Assembly (NCBI GenBank): GCA_024280485.1
Contig: JAJRQB010000014.1
Location: forward strand, 1 to 64,000
Origin: Deltaproteobacteria bacterium
Lineage (GTDB): Bacteria; Desulfobacterota; Desulfuromonadia; Desulfuromonadales; Geopsychrobacteraceae
Length of the DNA stretch: 64,000 nt
Direction of reading: 5' to 3'
The translations under genes were made by a program, and so were the position numbers. The notes under the pieces were generated by a model, which did no database searches, had not been told where the DNA came from, and saw nothing but the letters and a program-made list of their open reading frames with translations. Position 1 is the stretch's first letter. Each line of letters starts with the position of its first letter. Shown here piece by piece: positions 38,910-48,327 of this stretch.

Positions 38910-39021
38910 AAATTCGATATACAAGGCGGAGTGGATTTTCTGGGGCGCAGGCATACTGAGGTATGTCAAGATCCAGAAAAACACGACAACGCTGTAGATC
39001 GGATCTTTTGCGACGCCATCA
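38910..39021. repeat. Long imperfect intergenic palindrome
   Basis: Arms GTGGATTTTCTGG (38931-38943) and CCAGAAAAACAC (38973-38984) pair around an inner CATAC/GTATG hairpin (38952-38965). The outer flanks contain ACAAGGCGG and CTTTTGCGACGCCATCA. The last TCA gives the stop codon of the Rrf2-type gene. It resembles a dispersed deltaproteobacterial intergenic repeat; only this copy is in the window. Confidence 0.65.
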
Positions 39022-39507
39022 GATGAAGTACATGAATCGGTGATCTAACTCTTTTTCGAGCCCCAGTTCCTTGGCTTGATCACAAAGTGTTTTCAATGAC
39101 AGGCTCGAAAAATAGTCACCGAGAATTTTGCTGGCATCACTCCAGATATGCTGGGTGACGCAACGATTGTCAAACTGACAGGCTTCGCCCGCATCTTCTG
39201 TGGTGTCTTTTGTTTTACGCAGACCCTTAACGCAATTCACCAACTCCAGTTCGCCCTCAGCAGCCAGGACAATGTCCTTAACCGTGATTTCGTCGGCTGG
39301 TCGTGAGAGGCTGTAGCCACCCTGAGGACCTCGCCGACTGTTGAGAAGCCCGGCTTTTTTTAGATCTTGAAAAATTTGTTCTAGGTAGCGGGGCGAGATT
39401 TGTTGTCGCCGGGAGATGTCTTTGATTTGAGCAGGTAGGGTGCCTGCGTGGTAGGCCATATCGAACATGGCACGAACGCCGTAGCGGCTTTTGGTTGAGA
39501 GTTTCAT
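39019..39507 (-). CDS. Rrf2-family transcription regulator
   Basis: A 162-residue winged-helix regulator (MKLSTKSRYGVRAMFDMAYH; ISPRYLEQIFQDLKKAGLL; RRGPQGGYSLSRP). Three Cys at NCVKG and ACQFDNRC (spacing of the IscR/CymR-like sensor region) suggest an iron-sulfur cluster, so it probably senses iron-sulfur status or redox state. A good promoter lies just upstream. No isc or cysteine genes are adjacent, so targets are unknown. Its stop is supplied by the palindromic repeat. Confidence 0.9.
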   Translation of the reverse strand: MKLSTKSRYGVRAMFDMAYHAGTLPAQIKDISRRQQISPRYLEQIFQDLKKAGLLNSRRGPQGGYSLSRPADEITVKDIVLAAEGELELVNCVKGLRKTKDTTEDAGEACQFDNRCVTQHIWSDASKILGDYFSSLSLKTLCDQAKELGLEKELDHRFMYFI

Positions 39508-39539
39508 CGATTATACCTCCATGATTTTCTTGTCACAAA

Positions 39540-39569
39540 ACTATAGGTAAAGTTGATTAGTTGTGTCAA
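39540..39569 (-). promoter_or_regulatory. Predicted sigma-70 promoter of the Rrf2 gene
   Basis: Read on the minus strand: TTGACA (39564-39569), an 18-base spacer, TATAGT (39540-39545). It is about 33 bases upstream of the start codon, so autorepression by the regulator is plausible. Confidence 0.6.
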
Positions 39570-39673
39570 GAATATTCCACATAAATATACGCGGCAAATG
39601 ATTTCAGGATTCCTGAAAAAGACTCTTGGTGTGCCGTGGTATATCTGCCGTTATATTTTCTTATTTGATTGCT

Positions 39674-40399
39674 TTATTCGGTGTCCGGCATAACCTGCTG
39701 CTTTTGTAGACGTTTGTAGTAGAAATTTTGTCCATAAAGAACCGCTATCGGGTTATGCCCAGTGACGCGGTCTTTGACGATAATCGTTGAAACCGGTGCC
39801 TTGGAGTGTTTTGAAAACAGCATGTCATGTCCAACACACAAGCCCACGATCAGGTTCATGTCGGTTTGTTGTTGGTTCAATACCTCTGCTTGAGCAATCG
39901 GATTACAGGCCGGTTCGAATGTGCCGGGCCGGACCTTCTCTGCTTCTTTGAGGCCTAAAGCGAGTTTATCGATGCTGCCGGCTTTGCAACAGACCGAAAC
40001 AGGGTCCAGACCCTGAGCGCCAAGAATGTCCGCAAGTCGTGAACTTTCATCCAGCAGTCCAATACAGGTTGCAATCCCTATCTTCTGGTATCCCATGAGT
40101 TTGGCGAGTGCAATGGTGTCTTCGACGCGTGTCCAGCGCGCATTGACTGCATCGCTTCCCGGAACCGGCTGGTAACACAAACCTTCAACCTGGGCAGCAA
40201 CCCGCGCAAGCTTTGCGTCTTCATCTTCGCCTTCATATCGGGCGAAGGTTTCTTTGATGATGTCAGGGCTGATGGCCGCGGGGCAATGTGCCGGCTGATC
40301 TGGTCCCTGACCTGGTTCACTCCAGCAATTCGTAGTCCCCTGCTTTTGCCACAGGGGGCTACATTTGGTACAGGACGGTACACTGCTTTTGTCTGCCAT
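39674..40399 (-). CDS. DUF1847 Cys-rich protein
   Basis: A 241-residue cytoplasmic protein of the DUF1847 family. The N-terminus has CTKCSPLWQ ... CPA, followed by many conserved Cys (GIATCIGLLDE, VSVCCKAGS, EPACNP, VGLCVGHD), which suggests metal or cluster binding. The family is frequent in anaerobes and has no assigned activity. Transcribed alone on the minus strand; the ~270 bases upstream to the peroxiredoxin terminator hold no gene. Confidence 0.85.
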   Translation of the reverse strand: MADKSSVPSCTKCSPLWQKQGTTNCWSEPGQGPDQPAHCPAAISPDIIKETFARYEGEDEDAKLARVAAQVEGLCYQPVPGSDAVNARWTRVEDTIALAKLMGYQKIGIATCIGLLDESSRLADILGAQGLDPVSVCCKAGSIDKLALGLKEAEKVRPGTFEPACNPIAQAEVLNQQQTDMNLIVGLCVGHDMLFSKHSKAPVSTIIVKDRVTGHNPIAVLYGQNFYYKRLQKQQVMPDTE

Positions 40400-40608
40400 C
40401 GTTGACCTCCATTCTGGTTTTTGAGCAGGGTATCAGTCCGATAAATAGCTGTCCAGCACCATCATTGATATGTGTAACAATATATATCTATTAGTAGCTG
40501 GCTTGGGGATTCATCCGGTTTTGGTTGAAGTCTGCTGATATGTTTCGTCCTTTGTCAGGAGAGGTTCATGTCGGTTGTTTGAAGTTATGAGCTCGCAAAT
40601 ATAAAGAC

Positions 40609-40649
40609 AAAAGGCAACATCTTGATTTCATTCAAGAGGTGCCTTTTGT
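40609..40649 (-). terminator. Terminator after the peroxiredoxin-like gene
   Basis: On the minus strand, AAAAGGCA... and ...TGCCTTTT arms with the inner TCTTGA / TCAAGA pair form a hairpin followed by a T-rich stretch. It lies just past the stop at 40671. Confidence 0.75.
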
Positions 40650-40670
40650 TATTTGATGAGGCGCTTTTAT

Positions 40671-41321
40671 TCAGGTGGTAAGCTTTTTAAGTATCTCCAG
40701 AGTCTCCTCCGGTTCGGGCCTTTTAGTATGATCCGGGTGGAGTGAGGCATCGATTACGGTCCCATCGCGATCAATCACAAAACGTCCCGGTAGCGGCAAC
40801 TCCCAACTATCATTTCCATTGAAACGCTCCAGATCTATGCCTAATCCCTGGTAGACCTCTTTGAGTGAATCGGGTAGCTTGTAGACCATGCGGAACTGCT
40901 TGGCGAGAAGATTGTCCGGATCAAGGAGCAGTGGAAAACTCAGCCCGAGGTTTCGCATCAGATTGCCTGTATACTTCTGTTGCATCGGCGAGATCGCGAC
41001 CATGGTGGTGCCGGTTTTTTCAATTTCAGGTAGAACTTTTTGCAGAGCTTCCAGCTCCGCGTTGCAGTAAGGTCACCAGATTCCTCGATACCAGCTCAGC
41101 AGCAGAGGACCTTTTTTCAATGCGTCACGACTCGAAAATTCGATATTCGAAGAATCATGAAGCACAAAATCGTTCATCTTCTCGCCAGAACCAAGAGCCT
41201 CTTTATGAAGGCCTGAAGCTACAAGGTCCTGGCGGGAATTCTTCATGACCGTCAGAATGTCGGGATCTGCGTTGGCGGCAAAATCTTGACTCATGGCCGA
41301 GAGCAGGGCATTTAAGCTCAT
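40671..41321 (-). CDS. Peroxiredoxin-like protein with UGA at the catalytic Cys (probable selenoprotein)
   Basis: AhpC/TSA-superfamily protein, 216 residues if UGA is read as selenocysteine. The frame from ATG 41321 (GAGGAG upstream) runs 82 codons to SWYRGIW, meets UGA at 41073-41075, then continues as PYCNAELEALQKVLPEIEKT ... PGRFVIDRDGT to a TGA/TAA at 40671. Relatives have Trp-Cys-Pro-Tyr-Cys-Asn here, so the UGA sits exactly at the peroxidatic Cys. A hairpin starts 12 bases after the UGA (41042-41060). Other readings are a nonsense mutation in a Cys-to-Opal change, or two split genes; neither explains the exact UxxC position as well. It would reduce peroxides using thiol donors in the cytoplasm. 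Confidence 0.85.
41042..41060 (-). promoter_or_regulatory. Candidate bacterial SECIS hairpin
   Basis: On the mRNA, GCGGAGCU pairs with AGCUCUGC (one G-U) around a GGA loop. The apical loop is about 20 bases after the UGA, within the range known for bacterial SECIS elements, and has G at its first positions. No experimental support. Confidence 0.55.
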
Positions 41322-41375
41322 AGCTTGTCTCCTCTATAGTCTGGGGTTCGAAGGACTCACCAGAGTATATCGACT

Positions 41376-41741
41376 TCAAAGGTAATTGCGAACGGTCTGG
41401 ACGAGTCCAAAGGATGTGAAGGGTTTGGTGATAATACCATCAGCGCCGGCAGCGTCGGCCAGTTGTCGAAGTTCGTCGGGCATTTTAGAGGACATAAGCA
41501 ACACTGGGATATTTCGGCTGCGATCTTTGCTTTTCAGGGTTTTAATCTTGTGATCTCCGTTCATCAGCGGCATCATAAGGTCGATGATGATCAGATCGGG
41601 TGGGCTGCTGCTATAAATGATATGATTGGAAAAGAGGCCGCTGTCTGAGGTTGAGACCTGAAATCCCGCCGCCTGTAGAAAATCCTTGGCCATTGTGAGA
41701 ATGAGGTTGTCATCATCTATCACAACGATATGTTTTTTCAT
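41376..41741 (-). CDS. Single-domain response regulator
   Basis: A 121-residue CheY-like receiver. Acidic pocket VIDDDN, phospho-acceptor Asp in IIIDLMMP, Thr/Ser switch in VLLMSSK, and Lys in ITKPF are all present. No output domain. The start ATG 41741 has GGGGG five bases upstream; the GTG at 41753 is less likely. The partner kinase is not nearby. Confidence 0.9.
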   Translation of the reverse strand: MKKHIVVIDDDNLILTMAKDFLQAAGFQVSTSDSGLFSNHIIYSSSPPDLIIIDLMMPLMNGDHKIKTLKSKDRSRNIPVLLMSSKMPDELRQLADAAGADGIITKPFTSFGLVQTVRNYL

Positions 41742-41842
41742 CTTTACCCCCACCTGTAAGATTTTATTTTTTAAACGTACGTGTAGCGGGTAGGGAATAC
41801 AAGTAGAATTTTCGCTATTACAAGAAGAAGGATAGGACCAAT

Positions 41843-42673
41843 ATGAAACAGCAGACGCTGGATATCGGAAGAATTAATGAGTTCCCTGTCGTCGATCTAG
41901 ATCGTCAGGGAGCTTGGCTTGACGCAGGCAGTGAGCGTCTATTACTCCCCAAACAGGAGTTGACGCCGGGGGTATCAGTTGGTGATTTGCTGCGGGTCTT
42001 TATTTATCGAGACCAGGATGGTGATCTCCAGGCGACCATGAAGCTGCCGCTGGCTTCAGCAGGCGAATTTGCAGCATTACGGGTTAAAAAGATAGAACCC
42101 GAAGGGGTTCTGTTCGAGTTGGGACGAGGGTTCGAACTGCCGGTAGCGATTGAGGAGATCCCTTTTCGCCCCAAGCAGGGGGAGCGAACCCTGGTGCGGA
42201 TCGAACTTGATGAGGATGACAATCTCTGTGGCTCTTGCCGTATCACCGACTTTTTGGAGGCATCGCCGGACTTGAAGTTTGGTCAACAGGTCGATCTCAT
42301 GGTTTGGCGGACCACTGATTTAGGTGTCAAAATGATTATCAATAACCGCTACGAAGGGTTGCTCTATGCCGATGAACCGATCGACGCGCAGATTGGGCAG
42401 ACACTGGTAGGTTTTGTCTCACGTCTGCGTGATGACGGTAAGGTCGATCTCAGTCTTAACCCTGGGGGGAAAGCCGGTGCCGATATCGGTCGGGATAAAA
42501 TTTTACAGGCACTTGCCGGGAGTGGCTTTTTAGCGCTGAATGACAGCAGCTCGCCTGAAGAGATCAGGCGGTTATTGGGATTGAGTAAGAAACAGTTTAA
42601 ACGGTCGTTGGGTAGCCTGTATAAACAGGGCAAGGTTGAGTTGCTACAGACCGGGATCAAGCTTAAAAGCTGA
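41843..42673 (+). CDS. cvfB: CvfB-like S1 RNA-binding protein
   Basis: A 276-residue cytoplasmic protein with S1-like beta-barrels in tandem (about 1-65, 70-140, 145-210) and a C-terminal winged helix (about 220-276: EIRRLLGLSKKQFKRSLGSL). This is the CvfB/YitL layout, a virulence-factor-regulating RNA-binding family. Motifs: QGAWLDAGSERLLLPKQEL, NNRYEGLLYADE, GKVDLSLNP. The target RNA is unknown. The repeat at 42686 and the four-copy repeat at 42775 follow its 3' end. Confidence 0.88.
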   Translation: MKQQTLDIGRINEFPVVDLDRQGAWLDAGSERLLLPKQELTPGVSVGDLLRVFIYRDQDGDLQATMKLPLASAGEFAALRVKKIEPEGVLFELGRGFELPVAIEEIPFRPKQGERTLVRIELDEDDNLCGSCRITDFLEASPDLKFGQQVDLMVWRTTDLGVKMIINNRYEGLLYADEPIDAQIGQTLVGFVSRLRDDGKVDLSLNPGGKAGADIGRDKILQALAGSGFLALNDSSSPEEIRRLLGLSKKQFKRSLGSLYKQGKVELLQTGIKLKS

Positions 42674-42685
42674 TTTTTTTGTTGG

Positions 42686-42734
42686 GTCTTCTCCCTGAGG
42701 GAGAAGGTGGCCGCAGGTCGGATGAGGGGCAGGG
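42686..42734. repeat. Intergenic CCCTCATCC-type unit
   Basis: CTTCTCCCTGAGGGAGAAGG palindrome followed by GTCGGATGAGGGGCAGGG. Related to the larger block at 22050-22187. Confidence 0.65.
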
Positions 42735-42774
42735 TGCTGTTGTTACCCGGCCTCGTTTTTTGAAGAATAGAATC

Positions 42775-42978
42775 GTCGGGGTGCGCCCCGACAGGCGCCC
42801 AAACTTTTGTTCGCCCAAAAGGTTGGATCAAAATGCGCCCCGACCTCCTTGCCCGCTTTCGCGGGTTCCCTTCACTGCATGCCGATTTTGAGCTCGGTCA
42901 GAAACTCGCCTGCGGCTCAGACATCTTTCCTCGAATTCCTCAAAATCTCTATTGCGTTTCGGCTGTGTCACACGGGGG
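42775..42978 (+). repeat. Dispersed ~205-bp repeat, copy 3
   Basis: Same orientation as copy 1 (GTCGGGGTGCGCCCCGAC ... TCACACGGGG). It lies between convergent cvfB and pgi. Confidence 0.9.
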
Positions 42979-43077
42979 TGAAACCGTGGTTTAAAGTCTT
43001 GATGTTCATAATTATGCATAGTTCATTTTTATGAATATTCAATTTTATGGGAACGTAAAGCAGCCTTTACTTTGACT

Positions 43078-44721
43078 TTAGCTCTGGAATTTGCGGATTC
43101 TTTCGATAAGGCCGCAGGTTGAGCTGTCATGTTCGCCAATCGCAGCACCCGGAGCCAGTTCTGGAAGAATCTTCTTTGCTAACTGTTTGCCGAGTTCAAC
43201 ACCCCACTGATCGAAGGGGTTAATTCCCCAGAGGCTTGCCTGCACGAAAATCTTGTGTTCATAGAGCGCGATCAGCATGCCGAGGGTTTTTGGATCGAGC
43301 TTGCGGTACAAAAAGGAGTTGCTTGGTCGGTTGCCAGGAAAGACCTTATGCGCGACCAGCCTTTCAATCTCCTCTGGAGACAGCTCTGCGTCGCACATCT
43401 CTTGGCGGGCTTCGTCTGCGGTTCTTCCCATCATCAAGGCTTCGCTCTGGGCGAGAAAGTTGGAGAGTAGAATCTCCTGATGTTCGCCGAGGGGATTATG
43501 ACTCTTGACTGCGGCCAGAAAGTCGCAGGGGATCAGGCGTGTCCCCTGATGGATCAACTGGTAGAAGGCGTGCTGGCCGTTGGTGCCCGGTTCTCCCCAG
43601 ATAATTGGGCCGGTGCTGCAGTTAACCGCTTCGCCATCCATAGTGACCCGTTTGCCGTTACTCTCCATATCGGCCTGCTGCAGGTAGGCGGGGAAGCGGT
43701 GCAGGTATTGATCGTAAGGGAGGATCGCCTGACTTTCTGCGCCGAGAAAATTACTGTTCCACAGGCCGAGCAGGCCCATCATCACCGGGATGTTCTCTGC
43801 CCAGGGGGTGCTACGGAAATGTTCATCGACCAGATGCGCGCCTTCCAGCAACTCTTCGAACTTTTCGATTCCGATTGCCAACACAATCGACAGTCCAATC
43901 GCGCTCCAGAGCGAATAGCGGCCACCAACCCATTCCCAGAATTCGAACATGTTGGCCGGGTCGATGCCGAAATCGGTGACCAGTTCACGGTTGGTTGAAA
44001 TCGCGACAAAGTGACGTGCGATATGCTGTTCGTCTTTGGCGTGAGACAGAAACCAGCTGCGCGCCGAATGAGCGTTGGTCAGGGTTTCCTGAGTGGTGAA
44101 GGTTTTTGAGGCGATCAGAAACAGACTGGTTTCAGGGTCAAGTCGTTTGAGTACTTCGCAGAGTTGGCTGGCATCAACGTTTGAGATAAAGTGACTGCGC
44201 AGTTTGCTACAGGCGTAAGGTTTGAGTGCTTCGGTGACCATCAAGGGGCCGAGATCTGAGCCACCAATTCCGATATTGATGACATCTGTAATCTGCTGAC
44301 CATTGTAACCACGCCATTTGCCGCTACGCACCTGTTGCGAAAAATCTCCCATCTGTTGCAATACCCGCTTCACCTGTGGCATTACGTCTTGCCCATTTAA
44401 TGCTACAGGTTCGTTACCGCGATTGCGCAAGGCGGTGTGCAGGGCCGCGCGCCCTTCAGTGTTGTTGATCTTTTCTCCAGCAAAAAGGGCGTTGATGCGC
44501 TTACGCAAACCGACCTGATCGGCTAATTCACCTAGCAGGTTGATGGTTTTTTCGGTTATTAAATTCTTGGAGAAATCGAAGAGCAGATCATCAAGTTGCA
44601 GGGAGAAACCTTTAAAGCGTTGTGGATCTGTACTGAATAGTTCGCGCATTGTCGTTGTTTTTAAATGACGATGGTTCTCAATAAGGGCCTGCCAAGCTGG
44701 AAGTCTGGTGGTGTCTGACAT
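43078..44721 (-). CDS. pgi: Glucose-6-phosphate isomerase
   Basis: A 547-residue sugar isomerase converting glucose 6-phosphate and fructose 6-phosphate in glycolysis and gluconeogenesis. Family signatures are intact: [61 protein letters not shown] (catalytic Glu and His), and the late [17 protein letters not shown] with catalytic Lys. GGAGGGA precedes the ATG. Full length; single gene. Confidence 0.97.
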   Translation of the reverse strand: MSDTTRLPAWQALIENHRHLKTTTMRELFSTDPQRFKGFSLQLDDLLFDFSKNLITEKTINLLGELADQVGLRKRINALFAGEKINNTEGRAALHTALRNRGNEPVALNGQDVMPQVKRVLQQMGDFSQQVRSGKWRGYNGQQITDVINIGIGGSDLGPLMVTEALKPYACSKLRSHFISNVDASQLCEVLKRLDPETSLFLIASKTFTTQETLTNAHSARSWFLSHAKDEQHIARHFVAISTNRELVTDFGIDPANMFEFWEWVGGRYSLWSAIGLSIVLAIGIEKFEELLEGAHLVDEHFRSTPWAENIPVMMGLLGLWNSNFLGAESQAILPYDQYLHRFPAYLQQADMESNGKRVTMDGEAVNCSTGPIIWGEPGTNGQHAFYQLIHQGTRLIPCDFLAAVKSHNPLGEHQEILLSNFLAQSEALMMGRTADEARQEMCDAELSPEEIERLVAHKVFPGNRPSNSFLYRKLDPKTLGMLIALYEHKIFVQASLWGINPFDQWGVELGKQLAKKILPELAPGAAIGEHDSSTCGLIERIRKFQS

Positions 44722-44928
44722 CTGTTCCCTCCATTATTTTGTTTAACAGAAGCTCATTATCTAGATTCGTTATTCTTTAGATTAGCTGTCGAGGGTGGAT
44801 GATGCTACAAAAAAGAGAATGTGACCTGGTGTCATACAAGATTATCGATGCGCAGACAGATCTTTACTCTGATCAGGGTTGATCGGTTATACTGTTCCAT
44901 CTTTTGAAACCTTTGAAAGGGCTTTCGT

Positions 44929-45582
44929 GTGAAAATTTCTTTTATCAGGCGTCTTTGGGCGATGTTTGCTGCCTACGGTATCGGATTCTATGCTTCGTGT
45001 TTGAACCATTTTTCGACCCGAGGGATGGAGCATATCCCGAAAAAAGGTGGGGTGCTGATTGCTTCGAATCATATCTCGGGCAATGAAACGGTTTTCCTCC
45101 CCTGGGTGGTGTTGCGCAAGTTTCCACTGCAGATGCTCTGGGCCCCGGCGAAGGAAGAGCTCTTTCGTAATCCGCTACTTCGGGCAATTTTTATTAGCTG
45201 GGGGGCTTTTCCGATCAGGCGCGGTCGCGACCTGAAGGCCGGAAAACAGCTTGGAGAGTTGCTGGAAACTCAAAAAGTGATGCTCTTCCCTGAAGGGACC
45301 AGGCATAAGGATGGTCTTCTCGGCAAGGGGAATCGCGGTGTTGGTAAGTTGATTTACGATCATCGTCCGGTTGTAATTCCGACAGCGCTCACCGGATTGA
45401 ATCACTGGAAATTCCCCGGTTTCGGGCAGCGCGGCGAAGCCTGTTTCGGCGCGCCCTTGAACTTCGATGATCTCTTTGCCCTGGAAAATTGTAAAGAGAC
45501 CCATATTGCGATTGTCGAGCGGGTGATGGCGGCCATCGCCGCTCAATTGCCAGCAGAACAAACTGAAGAAATTGCCCCGTGA
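44929..45582 (+). CDS. plsC: 1-acyl-glycerol-3-phosphate acyltransferase (PlsC family)
   Basis: A 217-residue membrane-associated enzyme making phosphatidic acid for phospholipids. The FPEGTR block is intact (MLFPEGTRHKDGL). The usual NHX4D catalytic motif is NHISGNE here, with Glu in place of Asp; the change is conservative but worth noting. GTG start with AAAGGG seven bases before it. The next gene starts inside its last codons (GTGA overlap), so it heads an operon with the MFS, nitroreductase and LysE-type genes. Confidence 0.88.
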   Translation: MKISFIRRLWAMFAAYGIGFYASCLNHFSTRGMEHIPKKGGVLIASNHISGNETVFLPWVVLRKFPLQMLWAPAKEELFRNPLLRAIFISWGAFPIRRGRDLKAGKQLGELLETQKVMLFPEGTRHKDGLLGKGNRGVGKLIYDHRPVVIPTALTGLNHWKFPGFGQRGEACFGAPLNFDDLFALENCKETHIAIVERVMAAIAAQLPAEQTEEIAP

Positions 45583-46789
45583 ATATCGTCCGTAAATTTC
45601 CCATTCATTACGGCTGGATGATTGTTCTCTCCGGCGGGTTGACTCTGTTTGCCTGTTTGGGCCTGGCGCGCTTCGCTTTTGGCCTGCTGTTACCGGCGAT
45701 GCGACAAGGCTTATCCCTGGGGTATGATCAAATGGGGCTGATCAGCACCGGGAATTTTATCGGTTACTTACTGGCGGTCACAGTCTCTCCCTGGTTGATT
45801 CGGCGTTATCGTCCGCGTGCCGTTATCTTTTGCGGTTTGTTACTTGTTTGTCTTAGCATGCTCTTTATCAGCCGCGCCGGGAACCTGTCGATGCTGGTGA
45901 TTTTTTACGGTTTGGCTGGCGTGGGAAGCGGTTTTGCCAATATCCCGACTATGGTGCTGGTTTCTCACTGGTTCCGGCGCAATAAACGTGGCCAGGCCGC
46001 TGGCATGATCATCGCTGGCAATGGTCTTGCAATTATCCTTGCCGGGCAGATTGTTCCGATCCTGAACTCCATATACGGATGGCGGAGCAGTTGGATCGTG
46101 CTGGCAATTGTGAGCCTTTGGCGGCAGTGATTGCCTTGTTGGTGGTTCGGAACGACCCGGCTGAGCTTGGTCTTGAGCCCTATGGGCAGGTTGAGGCTGT
46201 TACTCAAAAAGAGATGATCGGCAAGGCTGGTACCGGGATCTTGATCCAGCTTGGAATCATTTATCTGATCTTCGGCTTGACCTATATGGTCTATGGCACC
46301 TTCATTGTAACCACGATGGTTGAAGATTATGGCTTCACCGAGGTCCGCGCCGGTCAGCTCTGGTCCTGGGTCGGTTTCTTCGCACTCTTTTCAGGTGTAG
46401 TGTTCGGAAGTATTTCGGATCGGATCGGGCGGCGTAACGGCATGCTCCTGGTCTATACGGTATTCACAGGCGCCTATCTGTTGGCCGGGTTCGGTGGTTC
46501 TCTCGGCTCCTGGGCGTTATGGTTGTCAGTCATTTTTTATGGATCGGTACTCTTTGCCGTGCCGACGATCATGGCGGCTACGGTTGCCGAGTATCTGGGC
46601 CTTGAGCGAGCCGCCAGCGGGTTTAGCACCCTGACTCTCTTCTTTGCCGCCGGACAAATTATCGGGCCGGGGTGTGCGGGTTTGCTTGCAGAATTCAGTC
46701 ATACCTTTGTGCCGAGCTATCTGGTCAGTGCTGGATTGACGGCAGTCGCGATTTTATTGACGTATAGATTGAAGGTTCCCCGGACTTAA
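45579..46789 (+). pseudogene. MFS transporter broken by a frameshift
   Basis: The gene codes in one frame for an MFS N-half (MNIVRKFPIHYGWMIVLSGG ... YGWRSSWIVLAIVSL) and then in another frame for the C-half (LAAVIALLVVRNDPAELGLE ... YLVSAGLTAVAILLTYRLKV). The switch lies near 46113-46124 (AGCCTTTGGCGG) and equals loss of one base. Together they make a normal 12-span permease of about 400 residues. It overlaps plsC at its start (GTGA). Sequencing error or a true mutation cannot be told apart here. The substrate is unknown. Confidence 0.85.
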
Positions 46790-46822
46790 AACAGATAATT
46801 GGCCTGAAGGAAGGGTTGAATC

Positions 46823-47665
46823 ATGCTGGACTTCATAATAGACCAAGATAAATGTATCAGCTGTGGAGGTTGCGCCGCAGACTGTCCCGTGCAGATTATC
46901 GATATGCAGGGCGGTTATCCGCTGATTCATAAGAGCAAAGAGAAACAATGCATCCGCTGTCAACATTGTCTGGCAATCTGTCCGACCGGAGCCCTGTCGA
47001 TTTTTGGCAAGGATCCGCAGGCGAGCCGGTCGCTGGCAGGGAATCTTCCGCAGCCGGATCAGCTTGCGACCTTGATGCGTGGCCGTCGTTCAGTGCGCCG
47101 TTATCTAAACGAAAATGTTGATCCACAATTGATCCATGATTTGTTACAGACCGCTTGGCATGCGCCGAGCGGACATAATGCACGTCAGGTCAGTTTTTTT
47201 GTCATCGAAGACAGCGAGGCGATGGCGCAATTGCGTGAGGCTGCTTACTGCGGCATCAAAGAGGCTGTCGAAAGGGGATCACTTCCCGCCCGGCTCGCCT
47301 TCTTTCGCGATTTTGTTCCGGCCTGGGAGAAGGCTGGTATCGATACCCTGTTTCGTGACGCCCCGCACCTGTTGGTCGCGACTGCACCCAAGAGAGGACA
47401 AGCTTCTGAATCGGATTGTTTGATTGCTTTGACCGGTTTTGAATTGCTGGCACAGTGTCAGGGGCTTGGAACCTTGTGGAACGCTTTGGCGAAATGGACA
47501 ATTGAAAAGATCGTACCTCAACTGCGGATCCAACTTGGTATCCCTGCGGATCATAGCATCGGGCACTGCATGTTGTTTGGTCGTCCGGCGATGGAATATT
47601 CTCGCACTGTTCAACACGATGCGGTGCCGATCCATCGGATTAAGAATTTAAAGGGGATGAAATGA
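46823..47665 (+). CDS. Ferredoxin-fused nitroreductase
   Basis: A 280-residue FMN enzyme. Two 4Fe-4S motifs are at the N-terminus (CISCGGCAADCP and CIRCQHCLAICP, residues about 11-55). The nitroreductase domain follows from about residue 80 (RGRRSVRRYLNENVD; HAPSGHNARQVSFFV). Electrons from a ferredoxin-type pool would reach a flavin to reduce nitro compounds or other acceptors. It ends four bases into the next gene (ATGA overlap), so is co-transcribed. Confidence 0.9.
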   Translation: MLDFIIDQDKCISCGGCAADCPVQIIDMQGGYPLIHKSKEKQCIRCQHCLAICPTGALSIFGKDPQASRSLAGNLPQPDQLATLMRGRRSVRRYLNENVDPQLIHDLLQTAWHAPSGHNARQVSFFVIEDSEAMAQLREAAYCGIKEAVERGSLPARLAFFRDFVPAWEKAGIDTLFRDAPHLLVATAPKRGQASESDCLIALTGFELLAQCQGLGTLWNALAKWTIEKIVPQLRIQLGIPADHSIGHCMLFGRPAMEYSRTVQHDAVPIHRIKNLKGMK

Positions 47666-48294
47666 TCGATTCATCGATCCTGACCTTTATTGCTTTCGCA
47701 GGGATTTTGACTCTGACCCCGGGGGCTGACACCCTGCTTGTGATCCGCAATGTCCTGGGTGGTGATGTGCGTACCGGAATTGTTACCACCGCCGGAATTT
47801 GTAGTGGACTATTTTTTCACGCCATTCTTTCGGCTCTGGGAGTCTCACTTATTCTGATGGCCTCTGCGACTCTGTATTCCCTTCTTAAAATTGCCGGAGC
47901 TCTTTATCTTGGTTGGCTCGGTTTTCAGTCTCTGCGCAGTGCCGTAAAATCAGACACCGAACAAAAGATTTCGGCAAGTCTAGCTCGACCTCGTTCCTTG
48001 CGGCGCAGTTTTGTCGAAGGGGTGATGAGTAATGTTCTAAACCCTAAAACGGCTGTTTTCTACCTTGCCTTTCTGCCGCAGTTTATTCATCCCACCGATC
48101 CGGTGCTTATTAAATCTCTTTTTCTGGCCGGTATCCACTTCACTATGGCATTTTTATGGCTCTGTCTGGTCGCCCTGTTGCTCGATCGTTATCGTGAAAT
48201 GCTGCTCTCATCGGTGCTGCACCGTTGGCTAGAGGGGTTGTGCGGGACATTGTTGCTTGGTTTAGGTGTGAGGTTGATGTTGGAGAAACGTTAG
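47662..48294 (+). CDS. LysE/RhtB-family amino-acid exporter
   Basis: A 210-residue inner-membrane exporter with about six spans. Family motif: LTPGADTLLVIRNVLGGDVR at the N-terminus; EGVMSNVLNPKTAVFYLAFL at the centre. The substrate is probably an amino acid such as threonine or homoserine; specificity cannot be read from sequence. ATG overlaps the nitroreductase stop. The four-copy repeat starts 34 bases after its stop. Confidence 0.9.
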   Translation: MIDSSILTFIAFAGILTLTPGADTLLVIRNVLGGDVRTGIVTTAGICSGLFFHAILSALGVSLILMASATLYSLLKIAGALYLGWLGFQSLRSAVKSDTEQKISASLARPRSLRRSFVEGVMSNVLNPKTAVFYLAFLPQFIHPTDPVLIKSLFLAGIHFTMAFLWLCLVALLLDRYREMLLSSVLHRWLEGLCGTLLLGLGVRLMLEKR

Positions 48295-48327
48295 CGGTAA
48301 GAAGGAAGTTCGCAGTAATGGATATAT

